From Nannochloropsis oceanica (taxonomy: Eukaryota; Sar; Eustigmatophyceae; Eustigmatales; Monodopsidaceae): a stretch of 64,000 nt of DNA. Shown one piece after another: positions 44,971 through 56,879 of the stretch. Position 1 is the stretch's first letter. Each line of letters opens with the position of its first letter. A program made the position numbers and the translations under genes. The stretch spans positions 868,001 through 932,000 of the forward strand of contig CP038112.1 in assembly GCA_004519485.1 (NCBI GenBank). The letters run 5' to 3'. The notes under the pieces were generated by a model. It was not told the origin of the DNA, did not search any database, and saw only the letters and a program-made list of their open reading frames with translations.

Positions 44971-45988
44971 TTACCTCTCAATAGCGATATCCCTATCTTC
45001 CCTTGGCACTGTCTCCCTCCTCTCCTCCTCGATCTTCTTTGCCTCCTCCTCCTCTTCCTCCTCCTCTTCTTCCTCCTCCTCCTCCTCCCCCTCCTCCTCC
45101 CCCTCATCCTCCTCCTCTCCTTCCTCCCCCTCATTTTCCGACCTGGCATCTTCCTCCTCTTCTTCCTCTTCTTCGTCTTCTTGGTCTTCTTCGTTGGTTT
45201 CGTGTCTTTCTTCCTCAGCTCCATCTGCGGCCTTCTGTATGAGTAGCAGTTTGTGAGAGTACACAATATTACAAGTATTGCTGTAAAAGGTACAACCCGC
45301 GCTCTCCCTCTTCTCATCCTTCGCCAATTCACCGACACTATTCTATCTGAGGCGCTGATCACTTTGCACCCGCACACGAAAGATTTCTCTTCCTTTGTCT
45401 TGTTTTTCTTCTTCGCTCCTCCTCAGAAATCAATGGGGTGTGCCATGTACGTGCCAGTCCTCCCTCCTTCTCTCCTTCCCATCCTCCCTTACTCCCAGCC
45501 CCTCCTACCTTCGATTTGGGCGCACCTTCCCGTGCGCCAATGCTGGTAGGTTGGGCATCGCCGCCTAGCAAGGCAGTGGCACTGCTGATGCGGCTGCTCC
45601 TGGCAGATAATTCTGCTTTCTCTCCAACGGGCAGGACAATGTAAGAGGTCACGCAGGCCTGCGCGTTGCCAGTGCTTTGTGTAGGTGCGGATTGGAAGGA
45701 GAAAAAGCGGGACATAGGTGAGAGAAAGTCGGTATAGTGAGCCATGGAAGTCTTGTCGACGTACCTGCTTCTGCTTTTCATCTCTCCTCGAGGGGCGGGA
45801 GTATACCTCTGCTTGGAGACCTTGGAAGTGCTGATTTTGGTGGTGGCTTTTCTTGTGGGAATCAAGACACAATGCGCAGGAGGGGTGGGTGAAACATGTT
45901 GACACGTGGTGATGGCTGGGAGAAGGACACGACTGACTCTGTCAGCCGAGGAAGGAGCCGAGGGTTTTATGGGACTGTTGCTCGGCAT
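44971..45988 (-). CDS. Small bipartite protein: basic N-terminus, long acidic C-terminal tail
   Basis: Exons 45765-45988, 45509-45674 and 44971-45234 close in phase to 217 residues. Residues 1-130 are basic and Ser/Thr-rich (VSKQRYTPAPRGEMKSRS, then STGNAQACVTSYIVLPVGEK). From about 131 the chain is almost continuous Glu/Asp up to REDRDIAIER and the stop. Acidic tails of this length are common in histone chaperones and nucleolar proteins, but no family motif supports a role here. An alternative acceptor upstream (TTTTACAG near 45282) would include 15 more residues. Confidence 0.55.
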
Positions 45989-47460
45989 TTGAAGGTCTGT
46001 CAGGGTGGGCGGGGTCGAGTAAGACACTCGTACACTTTAACAAAGCTACATGGATCCGTATCGATCATGTGAAATGAGTGCATATTGAGAAAATATTGCA
46101 GTGTTCTGATTGCTTGTCAGTATTGTGGAGAAAGAGCAATCGAAGTATCTGTTCGCTCGTCAGCATGAAGAAAGAAATGAATCGAAGAAAAGTAATGACG
46201 CGTGTCATGACGTCACGATTGAGTTTGGTGAACTCAATAAGCTTGGGGTGGGGGCGTGGTCGTTCTATTTGTCGCTGCTTACGACTAAAGTAATGAACTA
46301 GGCGCTTGGCGTGTCCCTCGTGTGCCCACGTCAATCGACTGGCCGATGTCAATCAACTATACCTGTGACGTGGCTTAATTTCAATATTAACAGTTCTTTG
46401 TGTTCCGATCTGCATTACCACCCCGCTTTTACCTCACGCACTTTTTCCCGTTCTCCATCGTCCAACATTTACACGGAAGAGACAAATAACATGAAGGGAT
46501 ATTTCAGAAAGACGGCGACGGACGGCTTGAGAATTATGCCTGCCGCTTTTGCCCAGCGCAACATCGTCCAGAGCGACGCGCGCATGTATTTTACTTCCTC
46601 CCTGCACTACATGAATAACAGAGGCAGGGTCAGCCAACAACCCGCGATTCGGCGGGCTCTGTCCGCGCTTGAGATTCTTTCACTATACAGATGACCAGAT
46701 GTCGCCGGGACTGCTTTCGTTTCTGAAACATTTGCAAGCGTGCTTTGGAGGTATACGACAACCTGTCACGAGTAACACAACTCGCGACCAGATAACGTAG
46801 ATTTTCATGCCACCACTTTTCTTCTACCATCCCAGCACGTCCTCTTATCCCTCTCGCATCCGATACGACACAGGCTCATCACACACTCAGCTGGCGTGAA
46901 CGCCTACAGCCGCACACACGCAATCAGGCCGTAAGAAGATGGAACGCAAGGACTGTCTTTTCCCTAATCTTTCCACCTGCATCGCCTCCTCCTCCTCATC
47001 CCTAAGCTATTCCTCCTCTTTTGATACTTTCTCTTGTATGTCTCCCATCATAAACGCGCCGGTATCCTCTCCGTCCTCGTGTCCTCCTTCCTCTTCGTAC
47101 CCTGTCCTGCCTCCAGTATCCCCTCCCCGACGTGGACGTGTGGCAAGTGCGTGGTAAGAAGCTGCGGCGAGAGGTTTGGAAAAACCGGCGGTTGCAAGTA
47201 CAACTGTTACGAGGGCTGTAGATTTGTTGTTGATAATACTATTGATAAAACATACACAGTGTGTCATGCCCACTTTACAGAGAAAGAGAACTTCGATATT
47301 TGAGCGACGCCGTTAATCACGATGGCAGAATTGAAATAGTAGACGAGGAAAAACGCTTAAAAGACAAAAGAGAAGAAAACGAAGAAGAGCACTTTGGTCA
47401 TTTAAATCGCTTTCCATCCTCGTATATTCTCTGGGGAAAAAAACTATATCAGAGTCAAGC
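45989..47460. other. Region with no confident gene; two doubtful plus-strand frames
   Basis: The plus strand has a frame ending at 46694 that contains MKGYFRKTATDGLRIMPAAF and another at 47034-47303 that is Cys-rich (TWTCGKCVVRSCGERFGK then TGGCKYNCYEGCRF) behind a hydrophobic start. Neither could be joined to further exons, and the second shares its sequence with a Ser-rich frame in another phase. Both are recorded as possibilities only. Confidence 0.35.
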
Positions 47461-49401
47461 TCACCAGCCTAACAGCCCATTATGAACCTCATCGTCGTCA
47501 CACCACTCCTCCTCCTCCTCCTCCTCCGCTGCTTCCTTCCCCTCCTTCTTCGCCACCACATCCTCCAACACCTTCTTATCCTCCTTCTGTTCTCCCTCTA
47601 CCTCTCCCGTGTCGTCCTTTCCCCTTTCCTTCTTCCCTCCTCCCACGACGGACTCATACGCGTCCTCCTCATTGACGATCATGATGTCCTCGTGAGGCAC
47701 CAGCACGGGGTCTGGAGGGAGGGAGGGAGGGAGGGAGGAAAGAAGGAAGGAGGGAGTGGTGGATAAGTAGCATATATCGCGTGAGTGTTGAGATACTGGT
47801 CAGACCGAAAGCTGGAGGGTAAAGTACAAGAGTGCACAAACCATCCCTCCCTCCGTCCCTCCCTCCCTCTCTCTCCTCTTCCCTCCTTCCCTCCTCACCG
47901 TCCTCGTCGTCCTCGAAGTACTCGTCATCGAACGCATTGGCTTCTTCCCATTCCCACAAGCCCGAGTATTCGCTCATGCGGGAAGGCGAAGGGGGGGGGG
48001 GCTCGTCTGAAAGGGGGAAGGAAGTAAGGAAGGAAGGAAGGGAGGGATGGCGGATGGGTCGTTTGACGGGGACGAAAGTAATGTCTTCAACTCCCAAGAC
48101 TCGGTGCCCTGTGCTCTATTACATGATTAGAAAGGCTTTCGCATAAGAATAGAAGAGGAAATAAATGAACAACGAGTGAGAGAAAGGAGATGCTCACTTG
48201 GACAGGGAGGAGAGGAGGGAGGGACGGAGGGAGGGAGGGAAAAGGGAGGAGAGGAGGGAGGGACGGAGGAAGGAAGGAGTGGAGGGGATGAGAAAGGAGA
48301 CACACCTTGAGAGTCTTGGACTCCACTTATCCTACTGACGGCCCATTTATTGTCGTCGGAAGAAGATGGGATGGACGGAGCCCTCTGTCCTTGTTGCTGC
48401 TCCTCGACATCCTCCGAGTTAGCCTCGAGGAGGAGGCGGCGGACCTCCTTTTGGATCTGTAGGGAAAAGGACAGAGGAGGGGATGAGGAGAGATGGGAAG
48501 ATTAGATGCTCTTCTGGTACTTCTTTAATGTGCCGTCGCTCTTTATATCACCGCCCCTTATTTTCCCTCCCTCCCTCCCTCCCTCCCTCCCTCCCTCACT
48601 CCCTCCCTTCCCACCAGCCGTGCCGCCGGGCCAGCCCTGGCAGCCACCACCAAACCGAACTCCTCCCTGGCCCCGCCACGGCCTGTCGACCTTGGAATAT
48701 GCAAAGTGAAAGAGTATGTATATGTGAGAGAGGATGAGAATGCACTCACAAGCACATGCATGTCCTGCGTGTTAGCGCTCCCTTTTTCCTTGCCAAGCAC
48801 TACCCCTCTTCTCCCCTCCTCCCTTCCTCTCTGCCTCCCCGGACACCTACATCTTGCCATCGTCTGTCGCCATCCATGTTTCTACTGTCGAAGGCCACAA
48901 TGAGACGGTGCGTGCCAATCCCAGTTCTACCAGGTAGGCCCCCACGGTACGGGCAAGGGGGAGGGAGGGAAGGGTGAGGAAGAGGAGGCGGTCCTCGTCG
49001 CCCTCGTCGTCATCATGCTGCTGCTGCTTGAGGGCAGAGGATGACAAGCGCATGCCCAGGAGGAGAGAAGGGGTCCTGCTATCTTTCCTTCTGACATTGC
49101 TGCTGCTTGCCAGGTTGGTTGAAATAGCTTGACGCTGGAAGGTAATAGCAACGGAAGGATGGCAGGTGGGCGTGAGCCAGGCCTGGAAAGAGGAGCGAAA
49201 ACTTCACAGTGAGCATTCACAGAGAAAGGTCGAGAGAGTTCGTAGCATCAGCAGCGTTGGGGTACGTACCGTGGTCGTAGTGGTCGTCGCAACCGCCATA
49301 AGCAAAAAGCCCAATCCACCGGATACAGCGCGAGGGCGACGTCTTCTGCTGTAGCTGCTCCTGCTTCTGATCCTGTCTCCTTGTCTCCATATCACTGGCA
49401 T
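47461..49401 (-). CDS. Unknown protein with N-terminal hydrophobic segment and acidic C-terminus
   Basis: Six exons (49270-49401, 48851-49182, 48615-48690, 48306-48456, 47899-48006, 47461-47711) close in phase to 349 residues. The N-terminus is Arg-rich, then hydrophobic (SGGLGFLLMAVATTTTTT), resembling a signal or organelle-targeting sequence. The middle carries LARTVGAYLVELGLARTVSL, EEFGLVVAARAGPAARLIQK and EVRRLLLEANSEDVEEQQQG. The C-terminal third is acidic with EYSGLWEWEEANAFDDEYFE, DDPVLVPHEDIMIVNEEDAY and a Lys/Glu-rich end. A 15-base exon at about 48761-48775 could be included or skipped without changing the frame. I do not recognise a family. Plastid targeting is conceivable but not shown. 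Confidence 0.58.
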
Positions 49402-50546
49402 GGTTGCACGCTAGATGGTGTACCTTTAATGTACAATGTGTATTGGGACGTGTCATTGTGGTTGGAGTAGTATGGGAAACAAAAGGGATGAGAGGGTGAA
49501 GAAAGGGCAAGGCTCGGGCAAGGCTCAGGCCCATCATCGGAGAAACTTGCCCGTATTTGCTTTGTCTGGCCATACTTTGGATCTTGCGTGTAGGCTATTC
49601 CATTGTGGTTTGAAGCTTTACAGTGTGAAGGTAGTGGTTTCTACCGTTTTCTTCTCAACCTCGTCCTTTCTGGCCCATTCCCTCCCTCCCTCCCTCCGCA
49701 TGCGCCGGGAGGTTATTTGTCCCTTCCTCCACACAAGCATCGAAACGGTTAAAGTGCATGAGAGCTCAGCGGCTTATAGATTTGGGTATAATGCTCTATA
49801 CACCATTTTGGTGGCTTGCTGCGGCACTCGCGATGAAAACTCCTCACTGAGAAAAAAATAACATGAAGACATCGGAACATATAATCAGAAGTCGATGGTG
49901 GTACATGCGCTCATCAGATTATGGTAAAACGGTACAATAATTCTATATAATTACGTCTTAAAATGGTTCGTGCTGATTTCATGGAAAAGAACCAAGTCGC
50001 TCGATTAAACTCGATGCAACGCGGCCTTTGTTGCGATCTAGCCCGCGAATGCGCGCATTGCTTTTTGTTTGTTAATTATTTTTGTTCAGCCTTCATGGTG
50101 TGGTGTAATTGCAAGTGATTCGTTCCGCTTGCAAACAAATGAGCAGCAGGTACACAGTCCAGCACTAGGTCTGTGGAAGATTTTCCGTTTCAGTCTTCCT
50201 CGTCGACTCCCACACTTCTATTTCGGATCCTCATCGCTGTCGAAAGTTTAGGAATTGCTCTTTCTTCTGATTGAATTCTGAGCTTTACTGTCGTTATTGT
50301 CCAGAGATAACTTCCTCCTCTCTCTGCTATTTCGGTGAAAGGTTTAGGGTTAGGGTTAAATTGGTTAAACATGCTCAGAAAAGAAGGGCCAAAGACCAAG
50401 AAGTGTCAATGGTAATAGTGGATCGTCACACACAGAAAAGAAAAAAGAAATTGCTCAAAACACCGGCGGCTGGTGCAATGCCTCGATCGCGCGTTGGAGT
50501 GAGCTTGGTGTGTGCACAAAAAAGGAAACCTTGCGGTTGTGTGTAC
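49402..50546. other. Intergenic region, no protein gene seen
   Basis: Upstream of the acidic-protein gene and downstream of the tRNA gene. A short TTTAGGGTTAGGG word lies at 50342-50357. No exon was recognised. Confidence 0.45.
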
Positions 50547-50618
50547 GGGGCGAGCGGTGAATTGAACACCGGACCTCTCCTACCCTAAAGGAGAATCATA
50601 CCACTAGACCACACGCCC
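50547..50618 (-). tRNA. tRNA-Pro (AGG)
   Basis: The minus strand folds as a 72-base cloverleaf: acceptor GGGCGTG/CTCGCCC with one T-T mismatch at the sixth pair, D arm GGTCTAGTGGTATGAT, anticodon stem TCTCCT/AGGAGA with loop TTAGGGT (anticodon AGG), and T arm CGGTG TTCAATT CACCG. It has no intron and no encoded CCA, as usual in eukaryotic nuclei. The D arm and anticodon arm closely match other eukaryotic tRNA-Pro(AGG). Confidence 0.92.
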
Positions 50619-52362
50619 GATAGTGAGCACATCGGTGGATCCTTACTTTTATCAACCCATGAAGAATGGGCCCAAAATCTTCCGCTTTCTTTCTTACAAG
50701 TATTCACGAAGGACGCCACCTAGACTGTAAACAGACGTGCTTCCGCACACCAGATGAAAGCAATATTTTTTTATGGGTTTGGGGGTCATTGGTCAGACTT
50801 CTTCTTTCTCAGCATCCCGCAAGACATAATATAGTACGGAAAGTCTACCTTACATTTTTCTGGCAAATTTTCATCCTTTACACGGCCATTACTGCACACA
50901 AATCGCACAAAGCCATCGTGTTATGCTCCTTGACTCCTGACTTATAGAGGAGTAAAAAGACTGAGAGCAATACTGCCATGTCACAAAATAAGAAAATAAA
51001 ATCAAGGATGCATAATGTGATTCCGGCACGATTAGCATTGATATGAGAGTTTGCTTTATCACCTTGCTTCACATTACTTTATGAATGAGCCATGTGAAAT
51101 GGTATCACGTAGTAGCCTTTTTTAGGAGGAGAAGGGGGTGAAGGAGGTAGAGCACGAGGATGACTTCGCACAGCAAAAAGCCAGCCGCAGATTGACGGGA
51201 CGGGATTTAAATTAGGTCGTGAATGGAGGGAATGGGTAAAGTGAATGTGACAAACCCAAGGAGATGCAACAGAGGAATCACTATTACCGTACATTTAGAA
51301 ATTAAAGCCAAATCGAAGAATAAATGCGCCAGAAGCGGAATGAGATATCCCCACAATTTATAGAATGGTAGCAGCAGCTTCTAAATAAAAAAAGAAAAGA
51401 GACGACACGAACATCATGGACAGTGAGCACATGTGTGGATTCGGTTCACACTACTTGTGGTTTGGTCGTCTTTACTCAACAGTGTGCGTAGAATGAGCGA
51501 AGGGTGGGGAGGGAGGTCGTGATCGTCTGCCGCACGATTTGGTTAATTCTCCAACAAACAGCCACAACCGCCACCACCCAGACCAACCACTACCACGATC
51601 ATTGCAGCACCATTACCTCCTTTGCCAATTCCCTCTAAGGTTAGCTTACCTGCAAAAGAAATGTAACCCGTGTAATGGTCCAAGGCTCCTCAAAATCTCG
51701 AGCACGTTTTGCGTGGAACCCATTTCTCCCTCCATCCCTCCACCACCCCTCCTCTTCTGTTCCTCGCTCACTCCAGACCCGCGCTCACCCGCACCCCGCA
51801 CACACACACTGCCTGCTTCACCTTGCCTTTTGCTGTGTGGCATTGCGTCCGAGTGAGCGGTTCGGGCCGATGTAAGTCACTCACACGTTTGCCCTTATAC
51901 CCACTCTACGCGCGAGCGAAGACTGGAATCGATGGCTCTGCGAGCAGTCCCTCCTTTCTTCACGCCTCTCCTTGAGCCTTGAGATTGACGATGTTCCCAC
52001 CGCAACACCGTCTACACCCTCGAAGAGACCGCGTCGTGCATATTTACTGTCTGTTTATGGTGCCGCATGAGAACGAAAGTTATGCGCGCCCTTTCTTCAC
52101 CCTTCTTGTCATCGACCCTGCCCCGGTATGGATGGTGGGCACTCCACATCCAGGCGTATCACGGAGCCCCTCGTCACGCCTTTTATCCCCGCACGCACGA
52201 AAGAGGCCGCTTGTGATGTAGTCTGGAGTTTGGACAGCAGACCAAAAGCGAGCGGTGGCTCGCGTTGCCATGAGCATCCCTCTCCACAGCTCACATCATC
52301 CTAACCTTCACACGCACTCCTCCTTCCTCCCCCCCTCTCCCGCCCATCACGACAGCGGCACC
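50619..52362. other. Intergenic region before the ribosomal protein gene, no gene seen
   Basis: Two stretches have open frames of 60-105 codons but none with recognisable motifs or matching splice phase. The last few hundred bases hold the promoter and leader of the L10 gene. Confidence 0.45.
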
Positions 52363-53943
52363 ATGGGACGACGACCTGCACGCTGCTATCGCTTCCATAA
52401 GAAGAAGCCCTATATCAAGTCGCGGTACCTTCGTGGTGTGCCCGGTACGTAGTCGGGAAACGGACCGCGGAAGGGAGAACGTTGGACCAAGGGCGGGGGG
52501 GCCGTGTGCTGGCAGGGGAGAAATGTACCTGGCATCAGGCCAAGCTCTTTCGCGTCCCTACCACTTTCTAGTGTTAGTATGTGTGTCTGTGCGCGCAGGT
52601 GATGCTGTCGCGGACTAGGACTCTATTCGTGCTCGTGACGGGCCGCTTTACTCTGTTCTTTCCGGCATGCTCACTCCGTCTGCCATTTTGTCCCTCGTTC
52701 TCTGACTTTAGACTCCAAGATCCGCATATTCGACGGTGGCAACAAGCGGGCCGACGTGGGGCTCTACCCATGCGTGGTGCACATGGTGTCAGATGAGAAG
52801 GAGCAGATCTCGTCCGAAGCCATGGAGGCTGCGCGCGTGGCGTGCAACAAGTACATGCTCAAGAACGCCGGCAAGGTACACGACGATCGGAGATAGGGAA
52901 GGGGAGGGAAGGACGGAGAGAGTTAGAGAGAGAGGAAGTGAAGGAGGGAAGAAGAGTGATGCATGCTCTCCTTGTTAGTAGTCGTGGTGGCGGAAAGGTA
53001 CTTGTTTTGCTGTGTGTACTCGTTAGACCCTTAATTAGACGTTTCCCAGCCTCGGTCCCTCGGCTCACTCTCAACCCCCCATCCCCCTCCTCTCCCTTCT
53101 TTGCTCCGTCCCCCTTACTCCCCCTTGCATTGTTACAGGATACTTACCACATCCGTGTGCGCATGCACCCTTACCACGTCCTACGTATGTCAAAGATGCT
53201 TTCCTGCGCCGGTGCCGATCGTCTTTCCCAGGTAAAGTCGGAGGGAGAGAGGGAGGAAGGGTAAGGTGGTTACGTTATCTCCCATCTTCTCCAAAATATG
53301 TGCACCACCAACATCAAAAATGATTCAATTTTGTGCATCTTCCTTCTCGTCTTGACCCTTCCCGAAGACCACCCACGTACTTTGGATCCACCTCCTCTCA
53401 CCCCCTCCACCCTTCCGCCCTCCCCTCCCCCCCTTCCTCGATAGGGTATGCGCCACTCCTTCGGCAAGCCCGCGGGCAAGGTGGCGCGTATCGAGATTGG
53501 GCAGGTGATGATCAGTGTCCGCTGCAAGGACGTGCACCAGCACCACGCGATCGAGGCGCTCCGAAGAGCCAAGTTCAAATTCCCCGGCCGACAGAAGGTA
53601 AGGCTCAGAGCAACCAAGAAAAGTCGTAGAGATAGAGAAGGAAGTTGAGAAATTGGATAGGAAGAGGGTCATGCGCCTATACGTGCACTTTTCTCTTTTC
53701 CACGCAACGCCCACACGTCCACCGCCCTACCGCCTCCACTTACCCCCCCCCCCCCCCCTCTTCCCGAACCTCCCCACCAATTACTAATTTCAATAGATCC
53801 TGAAGTCCAACAAGTGGGGTTTTACGGAATGGGACAGAGAGGAGTACGTCCGTCGCAGGCTGGACGGCACGCTCATCGCCGATGGGGTGGGCGTGAAGTA
53901 TGTGGCGCAGCACGGGCCCCTGGGCAAGAAGCCGGGTACTTAA
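52363..53943 (+). CDS. RPL10: 60S ribosomal protein L10 (uL16)
   Basis: Five exons (52363-52444, 52712-52875, 53139-53231, 53445-53597, 53797-53943) close in phase to 212 residues, against 214 in human. The start [20 protein letters not shown] is diagnostic, followed by [60 protein letters not shown] and [20 protein letters not shown]. uL16 sits at the base of the central protuberance of the large subunit, and its loading completes 60S maturation in the cytoplasm. The gene has no visible defect and uses the ordinary short introns of the window. Confidence 0.97.
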
Positions 53944-54631
53944 TGGGGAAAGGAAGGAAGGAAGGATAGAATGGCAGTGATAGGGAAGAGAGGACGGAGG
54001 AGGAGAAGAGAGGCGTGAGAAGGTTTGGTGTGTGTAGGGGCGGACGGAGGAGGGGGTGGAGGAAGGGGAGGAGGAAGTTCGAGGCTGTCGGTTGAGAGGT
54101 CATTTCACTGGCAAGATGAGGAAGGGGAGAAGATAGAGAGCATTCATCGTCCTCCTCTCCTCTCATTCGAATTGTCTCTCTCTCTGGCTGGGATTGTGTC
54201 TGCTTGGTGTTTTCTGTCGAGGGAGAGGAAAGAGACGAGAATCGTCGAAAGGAAAGCAAGCGAGCAGGTTGAAGAAGCCCAGTCAAGGCATGAAAGAAAA
54301 ATTACCCCCCCCGCCAATGCCCGGGGCCACCATTCCAACTCGACACGACACGACACACTTGCTGGGCTGGCCATAGCTCTGCTTGCTGCAGCAGCGCTTC
54401 TTTCCCCTGTGACCTCGGAATTGTCGCACTAACAAACCATCGTCTCTTGCTTTTTTCTTCCATTAAACACTTGTCTTGTTTTTCCCGCCCTTTTCCTTTC
54501 TTGCTCCAGTCCCGCTGTCCTTGCGTGCATCTTCCTTCCCCCTCCTCCCTCCCCATCAAGCTCAGGGACACAGCCAACGTCCTACCTCGTCCGCCCGCCC
54601 TCCCTCCCGCCTTCCCTCCCTCCCTCGGTCC
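53944..54631. other. Convergent 3' region, no gene seen
   Basis: Between the stop codons of the L10 gene (plus) and the mitochondrial carrier gene (minus). Holds both 3' untranslated regions; frames present are short and lack motifs. Confidence 0.5.
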
Positions 54632-56879
54632 CTACCGAAGGCCTAGATGAGTAACCCACTTTTGTGCTTCTATCATGACTACCATGCTGAAGCCGTTCGA
54701 GACCACCGATCGGAGGGTGCCTTGAAGAGGAGAAGGAAGGAAGGGAGGGAGGGAGGGAGGGCGGAGGGTAAGCTAAAACGAAAACAAGGTGACACGGGCC
54801 GTTTCGTGGACATCTATTCACTCATTACTCGTGACCGATTACTCATGTGCACCAAAACGCAGTCCGATCCCGAGTCAACCACCCTCCTCCCCGCCCTCCC
54901 CCCTACCTGGCAAGATGCCTCGGTAGAGCCCTCCCAGCCCGCCTTTCCCCAGCGCCACCACCCTCTCCTGGAGCGTCGCGTCTTTGCCTCGCGGGCCCAC
55001 TGGCGTGCCGGCTTGGACCTTAGGGAGGGAGGGTGGAAGGGAGGGTGGAAGGGAGGAGCTGTTAAGGCCTCATCGTTTCCTTCTTCCCATTTGCGTGTCC
55101 AAGTGGGTAAAAATGAAAAGCAGGGAGGCAGGGAGAGAAGAAAGGAGGGTAGGAAGGAGGGAGAGAGGGAGAAAGGCAGGAAAGGAGGGAGGGAGGGAGA
55201 GAGGGAGGGAGGGATGCACCTGGTTCTTGAGTACTTCTAGCGGCCATACGACCCAGAAGCCGAAAGTGGCCGCGCCGGCCGAGGCGAGAAATTGTCCAAG
55301 CTTGCCTTGGAAGACATCGGGGTGATGCCGTCTGAGGGAGAGAGGGAGGAGAAGGGAGGGAGGGAGGGAGAGAGGGGCACGAGTGGCCGCTGCGTGAGTG
55401 GATTGAGGTGTCTTACATGCAAGGAAAAATCAAAGTAGGGCTGGTGCAGGTAAGGGAAAAAAGACAAAGAAAAAATCCCATCCAGACAATAAAGGGAAGG
55501 AAAGGAAAGAAGAAATATAAGGAGGGAGGGAGGGAGGGAGGGAGGACGGAGGTCGTGCGTGGTCTCACCGGATGGAGTCCACAGTGACGAAGTAGGTGGT
55601 CATAACGCCGCCTGTGCGCCCTAGTTGTAAACCTATGCCCCTATCACAACGATGGAGACGGGGATTAAGGAGGAAAGGGGGATAGGAGAGAGAGTGAGAA
55701 AGGAGAGGTGGAAGAACCGGAGGAAAACAATATATTGGGGATCGGAGAATGCGCTGGTGGCTTTCCCAGGCTTCCCTCTGCCGTCCCCGCTCTTCTCCCT
55801 CATACCTGTAGACCTGGTTGAGTTTCCAGTCCTGGCCCGTCTGTCGGGCCACTTTCGCGAACTCTATCGGACACTCCAGCAGCGAACGCACTGTGGCGGC
55901 TGCGACAGCTGCTCCCACCACCCGCACCTGCACCCCGTGACTGCGGGGAAGCTCTTCCCGGCCCACCTATCCAAAGAAGACAATTGAATGTGAGTGCGAG
56001 AGGAAGTGAGGCGCTCCATAAAGGCGTAGCTTTCTTTTCTACGGCATTAATTCCGGGCCTCTCGCTCTCCCACTCTCCCTTCCTTCGACCTCTTTCCACC
56101 TTCGCACCCTTCAGCCCCCTTTCTCCGTGCCGACCCACCTCATTGTCCCATTTTGTATAAAGAGCCTCAAAGACTGCGAATTGTGTTGAGCGATAGATTC
56201 CACTGCCTAGGAGCGGAGGAAGAGCGCCCTGTGAGAGGGGGAGGGAAGAGGAGGAAAAGGGAGGATGAGCAAGAGCATTGATAACGCTGCAAAAGCACCG
56301 CTTTGATGTGACTACGGTTTAAATGTTGCAGAAAAGAGTACAATTACATGAACCAGGTAAGCAGCATCAAGTAGCATTCACGCCTCAGCGTCTCCACATT
56401 ATCTTTTCTGCTCATTTACTCCGTGCCACCATCTCCAGTACGCAACCCCAACCGACAATGTCCCCTGTGTATTTCACCTTGTACAACCCTGGCAAGCCCT
56501 GTGTCCTAAGGACGGTCGAGAAAGAGGACAGCATTCCGGATCCTTTTAAAAAGCCTTCTTGTGCCTGCATTTTTGTCTTGATGGTATCAAAGGGGTGGCC
56601 CACCGCGACAGACTTGGGCGTGGAGAGTTGGAGTTGTAGGAGGAAGGGGAGATGAGGAAAATGCAGGACTGAAAATAAGAGAAAAAATGATCGAGATCAA
56701 ACGCGCTTACACTTGCCATCTTCACCTCTGCTTGCTTGTTCTCATGCAAACAAACAAGCCTCAGCAGCTCATCCCATCGATTACTTTCACTCACTCACCG
56801 TGATGCCATAGAGGACACCGGTCCCCAGGCCAATCGCCCCTTCCTTCAACCAGTGCTGTCTTTTCTCGTTATGCGTCAT
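54632..56879 (-). CDS. Mitochondrial carrier family (SLC25) protein
   Basis: Eight exons (56799-56879, 56478-56612, 56139-56228, 55806-55966, 55569-55640, 55220-55331, 54907-55018, 54632-54720) close in phase to 283 residues, the normal length for a carrier. All three repeat signatures are present: VGHPFDTIKTKMQ, ECPIEFAKVARQ and VWPLEVLKNQVQ (P-x-[DE]-x-x-[KR]). The repeats end with GLPGLYKG, YRGIGLQLGRTG and GLGGLYRGILPG, and the last helix contains SNGFSMVVMIEAQKW. Members exchange metabolites across the inner mitochondrial membrane. The substrate cannot be inferred from what I can see; the unusual second repeat (ECPIEF, no large basic contact residues after it) suggests a lineage-specific member. 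The start MTHNEKRQHWLK precedes the first helix directly. Confidence 0.9.

Noticed and set aside
47034-47303. Cys-rich secreted-like plus-strand frame
   Set aside because: Eight Cys in 60 residues is suggestive, but the start is not distinguished, a GTAAGA donor interrupts it, and nothing supports transcription.
48761-48775. 15-base micro-exon in the 47461-49401 gene
   Set aside because: Splice words exist on both sides and the frame would be kept, but nothing favours inclusion over a direct join.
50342-50357. Telomere-like TTTAGGGTTAGGG
   Set aside because: Barely two units. Too short to indicate a telomere or a fusion site.
52433-52796. Plus-strand frames inside the L10 gene introns
   Set aside because: They overlap the first intron and an out-of-phase reading of exon 2 of the ribosomal protein gene.
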